A stretch of DNA of 64,000 bases from assembly GCA_027083355.1 (NCBI GenBank), contig JALWOY010000041.1, positions 24,057 to 88,056 of the forward strand. Reading direction: 5' to 3'. Origin of the DNA: Phycisphaerales bacterium (GTDB lineage Bacteria > Planctomycetota > Phycisphaerae > Phycisphaerales > UBA1924). Both the position numbers and the translations under genes were made by a program. Positions within the stretch are counted from its first letter, which is position 1, and every line of letters starts with the position of its first letter. The notes under the pieces are model-generated. The model made no database searches and had not been told where the DNA came from. It was given only the letters and a program-made list of their open reading frames with translations. Below are positions 44,998-53,253 of the stretch, in pieces.

Positions 44998-46962
44998 GTG
45001 TCATCGGTCAAGGTCAAAGTCTTCGCGGCGACGCTCGTGCTGCTGAGCCTGCTCGGCTCGGGGGTGCTGGTGCCGATGGTCGCCGCGTCGGCGGGCCGGC
45101 ACAAGCTCAGCCACACCGAACGCGCCGAGGACTCCGACCCGCCCGAGGTCGCGCTCGGCATCGCCATGGGCGCCTTCCGCGGGCTGTTTGTCAACATCCT
45201 CTGGATGCGTGCCAACGACATGAAGGAAGCGGGGATGTTCCACGAGGCGATCGAGCTCGCCAAGACCATCACCCGCCTCCAGCCCCGGTTCCCCCGCGTC
45301 TGGGCCTTCCACGCGTGGAACCTCGCCTACAACGTCTCCGTCGAGACCCAGACACCAGAGGAGCGGTTCCAGTGGGTCATGGCGGGTGTCCGCCTGCTGC
45401 GAGACCAGGGCATCCCCGCCAACCCCAACGACCTGCTGCTGCACAAAGAACTCGCCTGGATCATCCTCCACAAGATCGGCGGGTTCACCGACGACGCGAA
45501 CCGTTACTACAAACGCGAATGGGCCGCGGAGTGGACCGTCGTCGTCGGCACCCCGCCCACCCCCGAGCCAGACAAGCGGCAACGCGATCAGGTCATCGAG
45601 CAATACGTCCGCTGGCTCACCCCGATCGAGCAAGCCCCCGGCACCATCTCCGGCGTGGTGAAAAAAGTCCCCGCCGCCGCGGGACTGATCGAAGCGCTGA
45701 GAACACGAGCCGATATCGAACCCGACATCGAGCTGCTCCGCCGCTGGACGCAGCATAAGGCCCTCGAAGGTTCGCCCAGACGCGGGCTGATCGAGAAATC
45801 CTTCGGCCCGAAGAACAAGGCCTTCGCCGAGCTGCTCGCCGATCCGAAATACGCCGAGGCGTGGCCCGTGCTCATCGCCCACACCCGCAAGCGGGTGCTC
45901 ATCGATGAGTACCACATGCACCCCATCCAGATGATCCGCTACACACGAAAATACGGCCCGCTGGACTGGCGTCACACCGGTTCGCACGGGCTGTACTGGG
46001 CGGTCCAGGGCATCGAGCGGACCCAGACCCGGTTCGACGAGTACAACCGCAAGAACTTCGATTTCGTCAACACCGACCGCATGGTGATGCAGGCGATCCA
46101 GTCCCTTTACCGATCGGGCGATCTCTATTTCAACTATCTCGACTACACACTCGGCAAGGACCGCGGCTACTTCCAGGGCATGCCCAACCCGTACTTCGTC
46201 CAGTCCTACGGCGATATCTACGAGGATGTCGTCACACGCGGCGGGCTGTACGAAGACCCGTCCCGTCCACGCCGCAACTACGCCGTCGGCTACGAAAACT
46301 TCCTTGAAGACGCGATCGCGTTCTTCTACCGCCGGGGCGAACGGGCCCGCGCGGAGAAGTGGTACAAGAAACTGCGCACGTGGAAAGGTATGAACGTCCA
46401 CAAGGAGCTGACGCGCAGCAAGACGTGGGGCACGCTCGACGAGTTCGTCAAGGCGAACCTGTACGACCGCTACACCAGCCCGAGCGTGGCCAGCGCGCAG
46501 GTCATCGCGTCGCTCCAGGGGGCGTATCAGGCCCTCGTCAACGGCGATACCCGGCTCTTCGAGGGCCAGTTCAAGTTTGCCCGCGACGTGCACTCGTACT
46601 ACTTCAAGAACCAGGGCCGGGACGTCGTCGCCTCCGAGGGCGCGGGCGGGCAGCGCATGGAAGCGATGGACCGGGACTTCCGCCACCTCGCCGGCGGGGT
46701 CTTCGCCGCCACCATCGATCGGCTCCCGTTCGACGAGGCCGCGCTGGTCTATTCCTACGCCCCCGAGACGCTCCAGAAGTACGCCTACGACATGCTCCGC
46801 GAGAAATTCAAACCCGCGATGGACGAGGCGGTCAAGGACGGCGGCAAACCCTTCGAAGACGTCTTCCCCGAGCCTGAGGGCATGGATGAGTTCAGGGCGT
46901 TCCTCCAGGAAAAAGAACACCGGATGCACGGCTCGGACGTCGATTCAATCAACCGGAAGTGA
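44998..46962 (+). CDS. Membrane-anchored helical-repeat (TPR-like) protein
   Basis: This 654-residue protein has an N-terminal signal/anchor helix (VFAATLVLLSLLGSGVLVPM). Helix-rich pairs resembling TPR units follow: GMFHEAIELAKTITRLQPRF (about 78-97), NDLLLHKELAWIILHKIGGF, and later AIAFFYRRGERARAEKWYKK. The remainder is helical with many aromatic residues. The GTG start has GGAGAG upstream. It is the last gene of the SPFH/ABC operon, 36 bases after the permease, and its product would sit in the periplasm or on the membrane face. I do not recognise the family; a scaffold role is a guess from the repeats. Confidence 0.7.
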   Translation: MSSVKVKVFAATLVLLSLLGSGVLVPMVAASAGRHKLSHTERAEDSDPPEVALGIAMGAFRGLFVNILWMRANDMKEAGMFHEAIELAKTITRLQPRFPRVWAFHAWNLAYNVSVETQTPEERFQWVMAGVRLLRDQGIPANPNDLLLHKELAWIILHKIGGFTDDANRYYKREWAAEWTVVVGTPPTPEPDKRQRDQVIEQYVRWLTPIEQAPGTISGVVKKVPAAAGLIEALRTRADIEPDIELLRRWTQHKALEGSPRRGLIEKSFGPKNKAFAELLADPKYAEAWPVLIAHTRKRVLIDEYHMHPIQMIRYTRKYGPLDWRHTGSHGLYWAVQGIERTQTRFDEYNRKNFDFVNTDRMVMQAIQSLYRSGDLYFNYLDYTLGKDRGYFQGMPNPYFVQSYGDIYEDVVTRGGLYEDPSRPRRNYAVGYENFLEDAIAFFYRRGERARAEKWYKKLRTWKGMNVHKELTRSKTWGTLDEFVKANLYDRYTSPSVASAQVIASLQGAYQALVNGDTRLFEGQFKFARDVHSYYFKNQGRDVVASEGAGGQRMEAMDRDFRHLAGGVFAATIDRLPFDEAALVYSYAPETLQKYAYDMLREKFKPAMDEAVKDGGKPFEDVFPEPEGMDEFRAFLQEKEHRMHGSDVDSINRK

Positions 46963-47017
46963 TCCTCGATCGCGCATCTTCCGCCCGGCGTCCGATGCCT
47001 GATCTCACACACCAACG

Positions 47018-47260
47018 CTCATACGCAACACGATACATTCTCGTGCGTGATCTTTTTTCGGAAGCGATGGTGTGGCGTGTCAGGATTCACCGCTGAGGTC
47101 GCGGAGGACCGCGGAGTCGATTTTGTTTCACACCGCTTTCAAAGCCTTCGAGCACTTTGCAACCTTCGCGACGAAATCATTTCTCCGCACTCTCAGCGCT
47201 CTCCGCGTTGATTCCCCCGGCTCCGCCCAGACGCACGAGAACATATTGGGATCCGTATCA
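47018..47260. repeat. 243-bp dispersed repeat, copy B (convergent junction)
   Basis: This is the second copy of the repeat at 10321-10562, in the opposite orientation. It again fills a gap between convergent genes. The last three bases (TCA, read as TGA on the minus strand) are the stop of the isomerase gene. Its edge CACGAGAACATATTGGGATC resembles the end of the other repeat family at 12256-12354 (CACGAGAATATTCTGGAATC), suggesting the two families share an end sequence. Confidence 0.85.
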
Positions 47261-48340
47261 GTCTTTCACAAGCCGCATGGCGATGAGATCCTGCACATCC
47301 AGCAGGCCCACGGGCCGGCCTTTATCGTCGATGACCGGGATCTCGTCCTGCCGGTGCTCGCGGACGAGATTCACCGCGTCGCGGGCGAGGGCCGAGTCAG
47401 GCAGAGATCGCGGCGAGGGCGTCATCACGTCCCCGATCGGCGAGGCGAGCAGGCCCGGGTCCTTGCGGATCAGCCGGCGCAGGTCGCCGTCGGTAAAGAT
47501 CCCCGCCAGCCGGCCCGTTCCCGGCTCGACGATCAGGATCGCCCCGGGCCGACGCGAGACCGTGGCGGCGTGTTCGAGGGCCTGGGCCACGCTCTCGGCA
47601 GGTTCGATCAACGGCAGGTTGTCGCCCGCCCGGAATCGCAGCAGATCCAGCACGGGCCGCAGCAGCCCGCCGAGATGCCCGCCGGGATGACGCCGACGGA
47701 ATTCTTCGTCGGTGAATGCACGCCGCCGGGCGACCGCGAGCGCCAACGCGTCCCCCAGCGCCAACGCCACGGTGGTCGAACTCGTGGGCGCGACCATCGC
47801 TCGCCCGGCCCCGTCGCGTGCCGCCTCGACATCGACGCATTCGGCCAGCACGACATCGGCGACCCGTTCGAGGCTCGAAGGCCGACCGCCCCCACTGCTG
47901 CCGCCCCCGCCCTTCGTGATCGCGATCACCGGCAGCCCGTCCTGCTTGAGCGTCGCGGCCAGGGCGACGACCTCCTCCGTCTCGCCCGAGTGCGACAGGC
48001 AGATCACCACGTCGCTCGACCGGAACCGGCCCAGGTCGCCGTGGGCCGCGTCGGTCGGGTGCACGGCGTGGGCGGCGATCCCCAGCGACGCCATCGTCGA
48101 GGCGATTTTCTGCCCGATCAGCCCGCTCTTGCCGAGCCCGCTGACAAGCACCGTCCCGCCCCCGGCGATCGAACGATCGACGAGATCCACCGCCGAGACG
48201 AACTCCTCGCCCAGCACGTCGGCTGCCCGACGCACCGCGTCGGCTTCATCCCGGAGCACCGCCCGGGCGAATTCGACCTCCGCGTCGGGCCCGGACGCCG
48301 TTCGTGACGGATCGCATTCGGTCAACTCGCGGCTCGTCAT
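47258..48340 (-). CDS. kdsD: Arabinose-5-phosphate isomerase (KpsF/GutQ family)
   Basis: This 360-residue enzyme would interconvert ribulose-5-phosphate and arabinose-5-phosphate, the first step to Kdo of lipopolysaccharide. The SIS domain has VLVSGLGKSGLIGQKIA, the conserved ICLSHSGETEEVVAL and AHAVHPTDAAHGDLG. Two CBS domains follow (about 225-280 and 295-350). FRRRHPGGHLGG is the family motif before them. A Gly-rich insert (TKGGGGSSGGGRPSSL) lengthens one loop. The ATG at 48340 starts the family region. It is divergent from scpA. Kdo enzymes are expected in planctomycetes with an outer membrane. Confidence 0.92.
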   Translation of the reverse strand: MTSRELTECDPSRTASGPDAEVEFARAVLRDEADAVRRAADVLGEEFVSAVDLVDRSIAGGGTVLVSGLGKSGLIGQKIASTMASLGIAAHAVHPTDAAHGDLGRFRSSDVVICLSHSGETEEVVALAATLKQDGLPVIAITKGGGGSSGGGRPSSLERVADVVLAECVDVEAARDGAGRAMVAPTSSTTVALALGDALALAVARRRAFTDEEFRRRHPGGHLGGLLRPVLDLLRFRAGDNLPLIEPAESVAQALEHAATVSRRPGAILIVEPGTGRLAGIFTDGDLRRLIRKDPGLLASPIGDVMTPSPRSLPDSALARDAVNLVREHRQDEIPVIDDKGRPVGLLDVQDLIAMRLVKD

Positions 48341-48441
48341 GCCGATAGGGTACACTCGCCGAGCGGGCCGATTGACCCGAGTGCAGGATTCGACGCCGAA
48401 AGACCAGCCCATCCCGGGGCACACCACCCGAAGAACAGAAC

Positions 48442-49266
48442 GTGACCACCGAATACAAAGTCCAGATCGACGCGTTCGAGGGCCCCCTCGACCTGCTGCT
48501 GTACCTGATCCGACGGGCCGAGGTCGAGATCACCGACATCCCCGTCGCGGCCATCACCGACCAGTACCTCGATTACCTCGAACACATCGACCGGATCGAC
48601 ATCGACCTCGCGGGCGAGTTCCTGGTCATGGCCGCCACGCTCGCCGAGCTCAAGAGCAGGGTCGTCGGCGGGGTCACCCGCCCCGGCGGGGCCCACACGG
48701 ACCGCGGGCAGAACGCCGACGCCGAGGACCCCCGTTCCGTTCTTGTGCAGCAACTGCTGGAATACAAGAAGTACCGCGACGCCGCCGACGCGCTCGAGGC
48801 GAGACGCGAGCGCTGGCAGGCGCGATTCCCCGTCGCGCCCGCGGGTGTCTCGGCCGAGGAGCTCCGCGAGGCGTTCGAGTCGATGGACGACCCCGAGCTC
48901 GACGACCTGAACCTGCTCGATCTCTACGAGGCGTTCGTCAAGATCGCCTCCAGCATCGACATGACCCGTCTCGGCGATCACGAGGTCGTGTCCGACGAAA
49001 CACCGATCGAGCTGCACGCCGAGGACATCCTCGACCGCGTGAGGCGGGAATCCGAGGCGGGGGGCCAGCTCACGCTCTTCGGCGTGCTGCAGGGGCGGAC
49101 CCGGGCCGAGATGGTCGGGCTCTTCCTCGCCCTGCTCGATCTCATCCGCCGGCAACGCATCGCCGTCAAGCAGAGCCAGGACGAGGACGGCACAAAGAGC
49201 GAGATCATTCTCGAAGCGCTCGATACCGAGGATCAACCCGAGGACACAGCAGTACCCGACGAATGA
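48442..49266 (+). CDS. scpA: Segregation and condensation protein A
   Basis: ScpA is the kleisin subunit that bridges the two SMC heads in the bacterial condensin complex. The 274-residue protein has the classic N-terminus YKVQIDAFEGPLDLLLYLIR (about 5-24), AGEFLVMAATLAELKSR, and a C-terminal winged-helix (FLALLDLIRRQRIAVKQ). A low-complexity linker with RPGGAHTDRGQNADAEDPR sits after the N-terminal domain. The start is a GTG. scpB and smc are not in the window, although scpA-scpB pairs are usual. Confidence 0.94.
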   Translation: MTTEYKVQIDAFEGPLDLLLYLIRRAEVEITDIPVAAITDQYLDYLEHIDRIDIDLAGEFLVMAATLAELKSRVVGGVTRPGGAHTDRGQNADAEDPRSVLVQQLLEYKKYRDAADALEARRERWQARFPVAPAGVSAEELREAFESMDDPELDDLNLLDLYEAFVKIASSIDMTRLGDHEVVSDETPIELHAEDILDRVRRESEAGGQLTLFGVLQGRTRAEMVGLFLALLDLIRRQRIAVKQSQDEDGTKSEIILEALDTEDQPEDTAVPDE

Positions 49267-49283
49267 AGAAAAATCCGCGCCTT

Positions 49284-49360
49284 CGCTCGATGACCCGCTC
49301 AGACTCGGCGTCGGAGGGTGATGGAGCAGACGCCGAGTCCTCGAAGCATCGGATCTTCAA
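49284..49360. repeat. Dispersed repeat (CAGACTCGGCGTCGGAG family)
   Basis: CGCTCAGACTCGGCGTCGGA followed by AGACGCCGAGTCCTCGAAGC forms an inverted pair just after scpA. Its minus strand matches CTCCGACGCCGAGTCTGAGC at 58734, including the following TCGAGCGAAGG-like tail. It belongs to the same family as 1690-1775. Confidence 0.65.
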
Positions 49361-49414
49361 CCCCCTTCACACTTTGATCTTGTCCGGTACGCTGTGTGCA
49401 TCCGGAGGAAACCC

Positions 49415-50827
49415 ATGCGCACATACCTCGCCCTGCTGCTCGCCGTACTCGTCCATGCCCACGCTCACGCGGCCCCCGCCGTCGACAACTCGACCGTCAA
49501 CGACACCCTGCTCGACCGCTACACCGCCCGCCGCGACGACAGCTTCGCATGGACGCTCGAAAAAACCTGGACCGACATGCCCGGCCTCGTCGGCTACGCG
49601 CTCAACCTCACCAGCCAGACCTGGCGCAACAAACCCGACGTCGACCACCCGGCCTGGACGCACATGATGCAGATCGTCCGCCCCGAGCACCCCGCCGGTG
49701 GTGCTCTCCCGGACACCGCCCTGCTCATCATCGCCGGCGGGACCAGAACGCAGAATGCCCCCGAACACCTCGACGCCCAGTTGGCGATGATGGCACGCCT
49801 CACCGGGAGCGTCGTCGTCCTCCTGCCCGATGTCCCGAACCAGCCGATGGTGCTCAACGGCGACGGCGTGCCGCGCTACGAGGACGACCTCCTCGCCGAG
49901 ACCTGGGTCTCCGCCGCGAAAACCCACGACCAGAGCTGGATCATCCATCTCGCGATGGTCGAATCCGCCGTCGCCGCGATGGACGCAGCACAGCAGTTCC
50001 TCGCCTCCGACACCGGCGGCGGCATCAGCATCAAGCATTTCTTCGTCTCGGGCGCCTCCAAACGCGGGTGGACCACCTGGCTCACCGCCGCCGTCGACGA
50101 CCGCGTCAGCGGCATCGTCCCCTTCGTCATCGACACCCTCAATCTCCCCGCGACCATGAAACACCACTGGGGCGCTTACGGCTTCTGGGCCCCCGCCATC
50201 GGCGACTATTCCGGGCGTCACCTCTTCAATTGGCTCAATTCACCCGACAGCAGAGCACTGCGGTCGATCGTCGATCCGTACCTCTACCGCGATCGGCTCG
50301 ACATGCCCAAGTTCCTCATCAACAGCGCCGGGGATCAGTATTTCCTGCCCGACACCACCCGCTACTACCTCGACGATCTGCCCGGGATCACTCGCCTGCG
50401 AATCGTCCCGAACACCAACCACAGCCTCGGCCGAAACCTCGACGCCGTCCAGTCCGCCCTCGCCTTCTATACCGCCCTGCTCGACAACCGGCCGATCCCC
50501 GCCCTGTCCTGGCGTTCCGACACCCCCGGTGTGCTCCGCGTCACCGCCGATACCGACCCGATCGAGGTCACACTCTGGCAGGCGCACAACCCCGGCGCCC
50601 GAGACTTCCGGCAGGAAGCAATCGGCAACGCCTGGCAACCCACGCCGCTCGAACCCGATGATGACGGCGTCTACACCGCCCGCGTCGATCCTCCCGAATC
50701 GGGCTACACCGCGTTCTTTGTTGAGGCTCGATTCCGGCCCGAAGGCGTGCCCCTGCCGATGACGTTCACGACCGAGGTGCAAGTCGTCCCGGATATCCTG
50801 CCATTCAAAGACAAACCGATGCAGTAA
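49415..50827 (+). CDS. PhoPQ-activated pathogenicity-related (PqaA-like) alpha/beta hydrolase
   Basis: This 470-residue secreted protein has a signal peptide (MRTYLALLLAVLVHAHAHA, cleaved near APA). It belongs to the PqaA family. FFVSGASKRGWTTWLTAAVD carries the likely nucleophile Ser, and VPNTNHSL near 330 the likely His. The C-terminal beta-domain (VTLWQAHNPGARDFRQEAIG) is family-typical. Family members are common in planctomycetes and Legionella; the substrate is unknown despite the historical name. GGAGGAAA precedes the ATG, one of the best Shine-Dalgarno sites in the window. Confidence 0.88.
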   Translation: MRTYLALLLAVLVHAHAHAAPAVDNSTVNDTLLDRYTARRDDSFAWTLEKTWTDMPGLVGYALNLTSQTWRNKPDVDHPAWTHMMQIVRPEHPAGGALPDTALLIIAGGTRTQNAPEHLDAQLAMMARLTGSVVVLLPDVPNQPMVLNGDGVPRYEDDLLAETWVSAAKTHDQSWIIHLAMVESAVAAMDAAQQFLASDTGGGISIKHFFVSGASKRGWTTWLTAAVDDRVSGIVPFVIDTLNLPATMKHHWGAYGFWAPAIGDYSGRHLFNWLNSPDSRALRSIVDPYLYRDRLDMPKFLINSAGDQYFLPDTTRYYLDDLPGITRLRIVPNTNHSLGRNLDAVQSALAFYTALLDNRPIPALSWRSDTPGVLRVTADTDPIEVTLWQAHNPGARDFRQEAIGNAWQPTPLEPDDDGVYTARVDPPESGYTAFFVEARFRPEGVPLPMTFTTEVQVVPDILPFKDKPMQ

Positions 50828-50912
50828 CCACGATCACCCAAATCGCACACCTCCGCCCGCGATGCCCCCTACCGCCCCCACACCGCGCCAACGGTGCCCG
50901 TACACTCTCTCG

Positions 50913-51245
50913 ATGCCAGACGCACTCACACCCGACGATGTCCGCAAGATCGCCCGGCTCAGCAAGGTCTCGATCGATGAATCGCAGATCGAGAACGAGC
51001 GGGCACGCCTCTCGGCCGTTCTGGGTTATGTGCAACGCCTCCGGGAACTCGACCTGCTCGGCGTCGAACCCATGACCCACGCATCGAACGAGGGCGCCCG
51101 CCTGCGCGACGACACCCCGGCTCAGCCGCTCGACCCGGCCGTGCTGGCCGACCTCGCGCCCGAAATCGAGGAGATTGTCGACCCCGATGGGGGCGTGCAA
51201 CGGTTCATCAGGGTTCCCAAAGTCGTGGGCGGCGGCGGGGCCTGA
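50913..51245 (+). CDS. gatC: Asp-tRNA(Asn)/Glu-tRNA(Gln) amidotransferase subunit C
   Basis: GatC stabilises the GatA-GatB complex that converts Glu-tRNA(Gln) and Asp-tRNA(Asn) to their amide forms. The 110-residue protein shows the family pattern LTPDDVRKIARLSKVSIDES at the start, then VLGYVQRLRELDLLGVEPMT and a C-terminal FIRVPKVVGG. gatA and gatB are not adjacent here, although gatCAB is a common operon. The ATG at 50913 lacks a clear Shine-Dalgarno. Confidence 0.95.
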   Translation: MPDALTPDDVRKIARLSKVSIDESQIENERARLSAVLGYVQRLRELDLLGVEPMTHASNEGARLRDDTPAQPLDPAVLADLAPEIEEIVDPDGGVQRFIRVPKVVGGGGA

Positions 51246-51344
51246 CCCACCCGGGCGACGACGTGCCGCCGCGTGAAAATCTCGCACCCGTCCTCCGAAT
51301 CAGATCCCGGATACGCTGTCGGTATTCCGTGAGGAAGGAACCCC

Positions 51345-52694
51345 ATGCCGCTCGCCACACCCGCCCGTCGAATGATCTCCCTGCTCGCCGTCGGGCTCGC
51401 CGCCGCCGCCCCGCTCGCCGGGTGCGAGAAAAAACAGGCAAACAGCGAGACATCGCAGACATCATCCGCGGTCGCCGAAGCCGAACGGTCGTCGGATCAT
51501 TCGGCCGCGACCTCCGTCATGGAGAAACGCCTGCGTGAACTGGCCGAGAAGATGCCCTCGATCGCTCGACTCGAACAGGCGCTCGCGGGCGCCCCGGTCA
51601 ATGTCGGCATCACCCGCGCCGATCGGCTCGAACACGCCCGGGCGTGGATCGCCGAGCATGGCGGTGATCGCACGCCGCGCGAAGCAGAGATGCAGGCCCA
51701 GGTCCTCGCGATGTACGGTGAACTGCTCGACGCGGACAAGCTCTCGATCAGGCAGGCCGTCGGCCTGAGTGAATCCCAGCTGCTCGGGCTGTGGGGGATG
51801 GATGCCGACGGCGACGGCCGGCTGACCAAGGAAGAAGCCCAAGCCGGCATGGGCAGGATGATGGAACTGGAAAAACTGACCCTGGAATATTACAAGGACC
51901 GCTTTGATACCGACGGCGACGGGACGCTCTCGCCGGAAGAAGAACAGGCCGGGCGGGAAGCGCTGACCCAGAACCAGATCCCGCTCTACGACTCGATGAT
52001 CGAACGGGCGAGCCTGATCGCGTGGGATACCAACGCCGACGGCGTGCTCTCCGACGCCGAGAGAGCCGAGGGCGAGGCGGGGCTGACTTTCAACGACATC
52101 GACGGCAACGGCGAATACGACTGGCAGGAACGGATCTCGGCCTACCAATCCATGCTCTGGGACATGGGCCAGGCCATGACCCTCCTGCCCCAGCCCGATC
52201 CGCAGGCCCTGCAGGAAGAGATCCGGCAGGAGGTGATGTTGCTCAGCGAGAGCCTGATGCCCAACCGAGACGATTTCGATCTCGACGGCGACGGCCTGCT
52301 CGGCGAGGTCGAGCAGCAGGGCTTCGACGAGGCCATCGCGGAAGCCCAGCATCAGATCCAGGAACAGTCCGTCAAGATCGTTCAGGAGAAGACCGCGTCG
52401 CTCTACGCCATCGCCCAGTACGACATCGCGATCGATCGGCTCGACACCGACGGCGACGGCCGCCTCCGCGATAACGAGTGGGAGGCCGGCTACGCCAAGC
52501 TCCGCGGTGAACGCGACCAGAAACTCTTTGCGTATCTCTACGACGCCGACCGCGACGGCACCGTCACCGACCCCGAGGTGGCGCGTTTCATGGATAGTTA
52601 CGAGAAACAGAGCCCCTACGCCGACGCCAACCTCGACGGGGAGATCGACACCGAGGACCTGCGGGTTTTCCTTGATCTGGTCAGCCGACAGTAA
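51345..52694 (+). CDS. EF-hand repeat lipoprotein
   Basis: This 449-residue protein has a lipoprotein signal with lipobox PLAGC (about residue 27), then about eight EF-hand-like calcium loops: DADGDGRLTKEE, DTDGDGTLSPEE, DTNADGVLSDAE, DIDGNGEYDWQE, DLDGDGLLGEVE, DTDGDGRLRDNE, DADRDGTVTDPE and DANLDGEIDTED. They lie in a region from about 145 to 445. Most keep the D-x-D/N-x-D/N-G pattern with a Glu at position 12. It should be an envelope-anchored calcium-binding protein; its role is unknown. AGGAAGGAA precedes the ATG. It converges with fliS. Confidence 0.85.
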   Translation: MPLATPARRMISLLAVGLAAAAPLAGCEKKQANSETSQTSSAVAEAERSSDHSAATSVMEKRLRELAEKMPSIARLEQALAGAPVNVGITRADRLEHARAWIAEHGGDRTPREAEMQAQVLAMYGELLDADKLSIRQAVGLSESQLLGLWGMDADGDGRLTKEEAQAGMGRMMELEKLTLEYYKDRFDTDGDGTLSPEEEQAGREALTQNQIPLYDSMIERASLIAWDTNADGVLSDAERAEGEAGLTFNDIDGNGEYDWQERISAYQSMLWDMGQAMTLLPQPDPQALQEEIRQEVMLLSESLMPNRDDFDLDGDGLLGEVEQQGFDEAIAEAQHQIQEQSVKIVQEKTASLYAIAQYDIAIDRLDTDGDGRLRDNEWEAGYAKLRGERDQKLFAYLYDADRDGTVTDPEVARFMDSYEKQSPYADANLDGEIDTEDLRVFLDLVSRQ

Positions 52695-52749
52695 CGGAGA
52701 CACGCCCGGCCGGGCGGGGTTCCGAGTGGATCGGGTGGACCCGGTGGGG

Positions 52750-53211
52750 TCAGGCCTGGATGCTCAATGATTTCCGCTCGCCGCCCGTTTCACCCACGGC
52801 CCCACCGTCGGTGCCGGCCGTCGGATTCTGACGCCCGCCCTCCTCGGCGAGTTTCTGCATCAGCAGCACCCAGGTTTCGCGTTCGTATTCGAGCAGTTCG
52901 ATCACCTTGTCCAGCCTGGCGATGTCCTTCTCGAAGCTCGATTCGAACAGTTCCTTGTAGATGAACAGATAGAGCGCCCTGACCCTGCCGGTCAGTTCGG
53001 GGTCGTGCTCGGGGCGGATCCCGTTGATCAACTCGATGATGATGTTCCGGCAGGACGTGAAACCCTCGTAGCTCTTCTCGTAGTCCTTCGCTTCGAGACC
53101 TTCACGGGCCTGCAACGCGAACTTGACCGCCCCCTCGAGCAGCATCAACCGCAGCTCGGCCGGGCTGGCCGTCATGACTTTCGTGCGGAGATATGCGTTC
53201 GTCTCGTTCAT
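52750..53211 (-). CDS. fliS: Flagellar export chaperone FliS
   Basis: FliS binds the C-terminal helix of flagellin in the cytoplasm and keeps it unfolded for export. The 153-residue protein has NAYLRTKVMTASPAELRLML (the FliS hallmark), then the helices YEGFTSCRNIIIELINGIRP and LYLFIYKELFESSFEKDIAR. A ~25-residue Gly-rich tail after about 128 is extra. The ATG at 53211 begins the family region. fliD lies 42 bases upstream on the same strand, the usual fliD-fliS order. Confidence 0.95.
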   Translation of the reverse strand: MNETNAYLRTKVMTASPAELRLMLLEGAVKFALQAREGLEAKDYEKSYEGFTSCRNIIIELINGIRPEHDPELTGRVRALYLFIYKELFESSFEKDIARLDKVIELLEYERETWVLLMQKLAEEGGRQNPTAGTDGGAVGETGGERKSLSIQA

Positions 53212-53253
53212 CGGGCTTTCTATCGGTCCGAACACACCGGGACTCAAGCCCGA

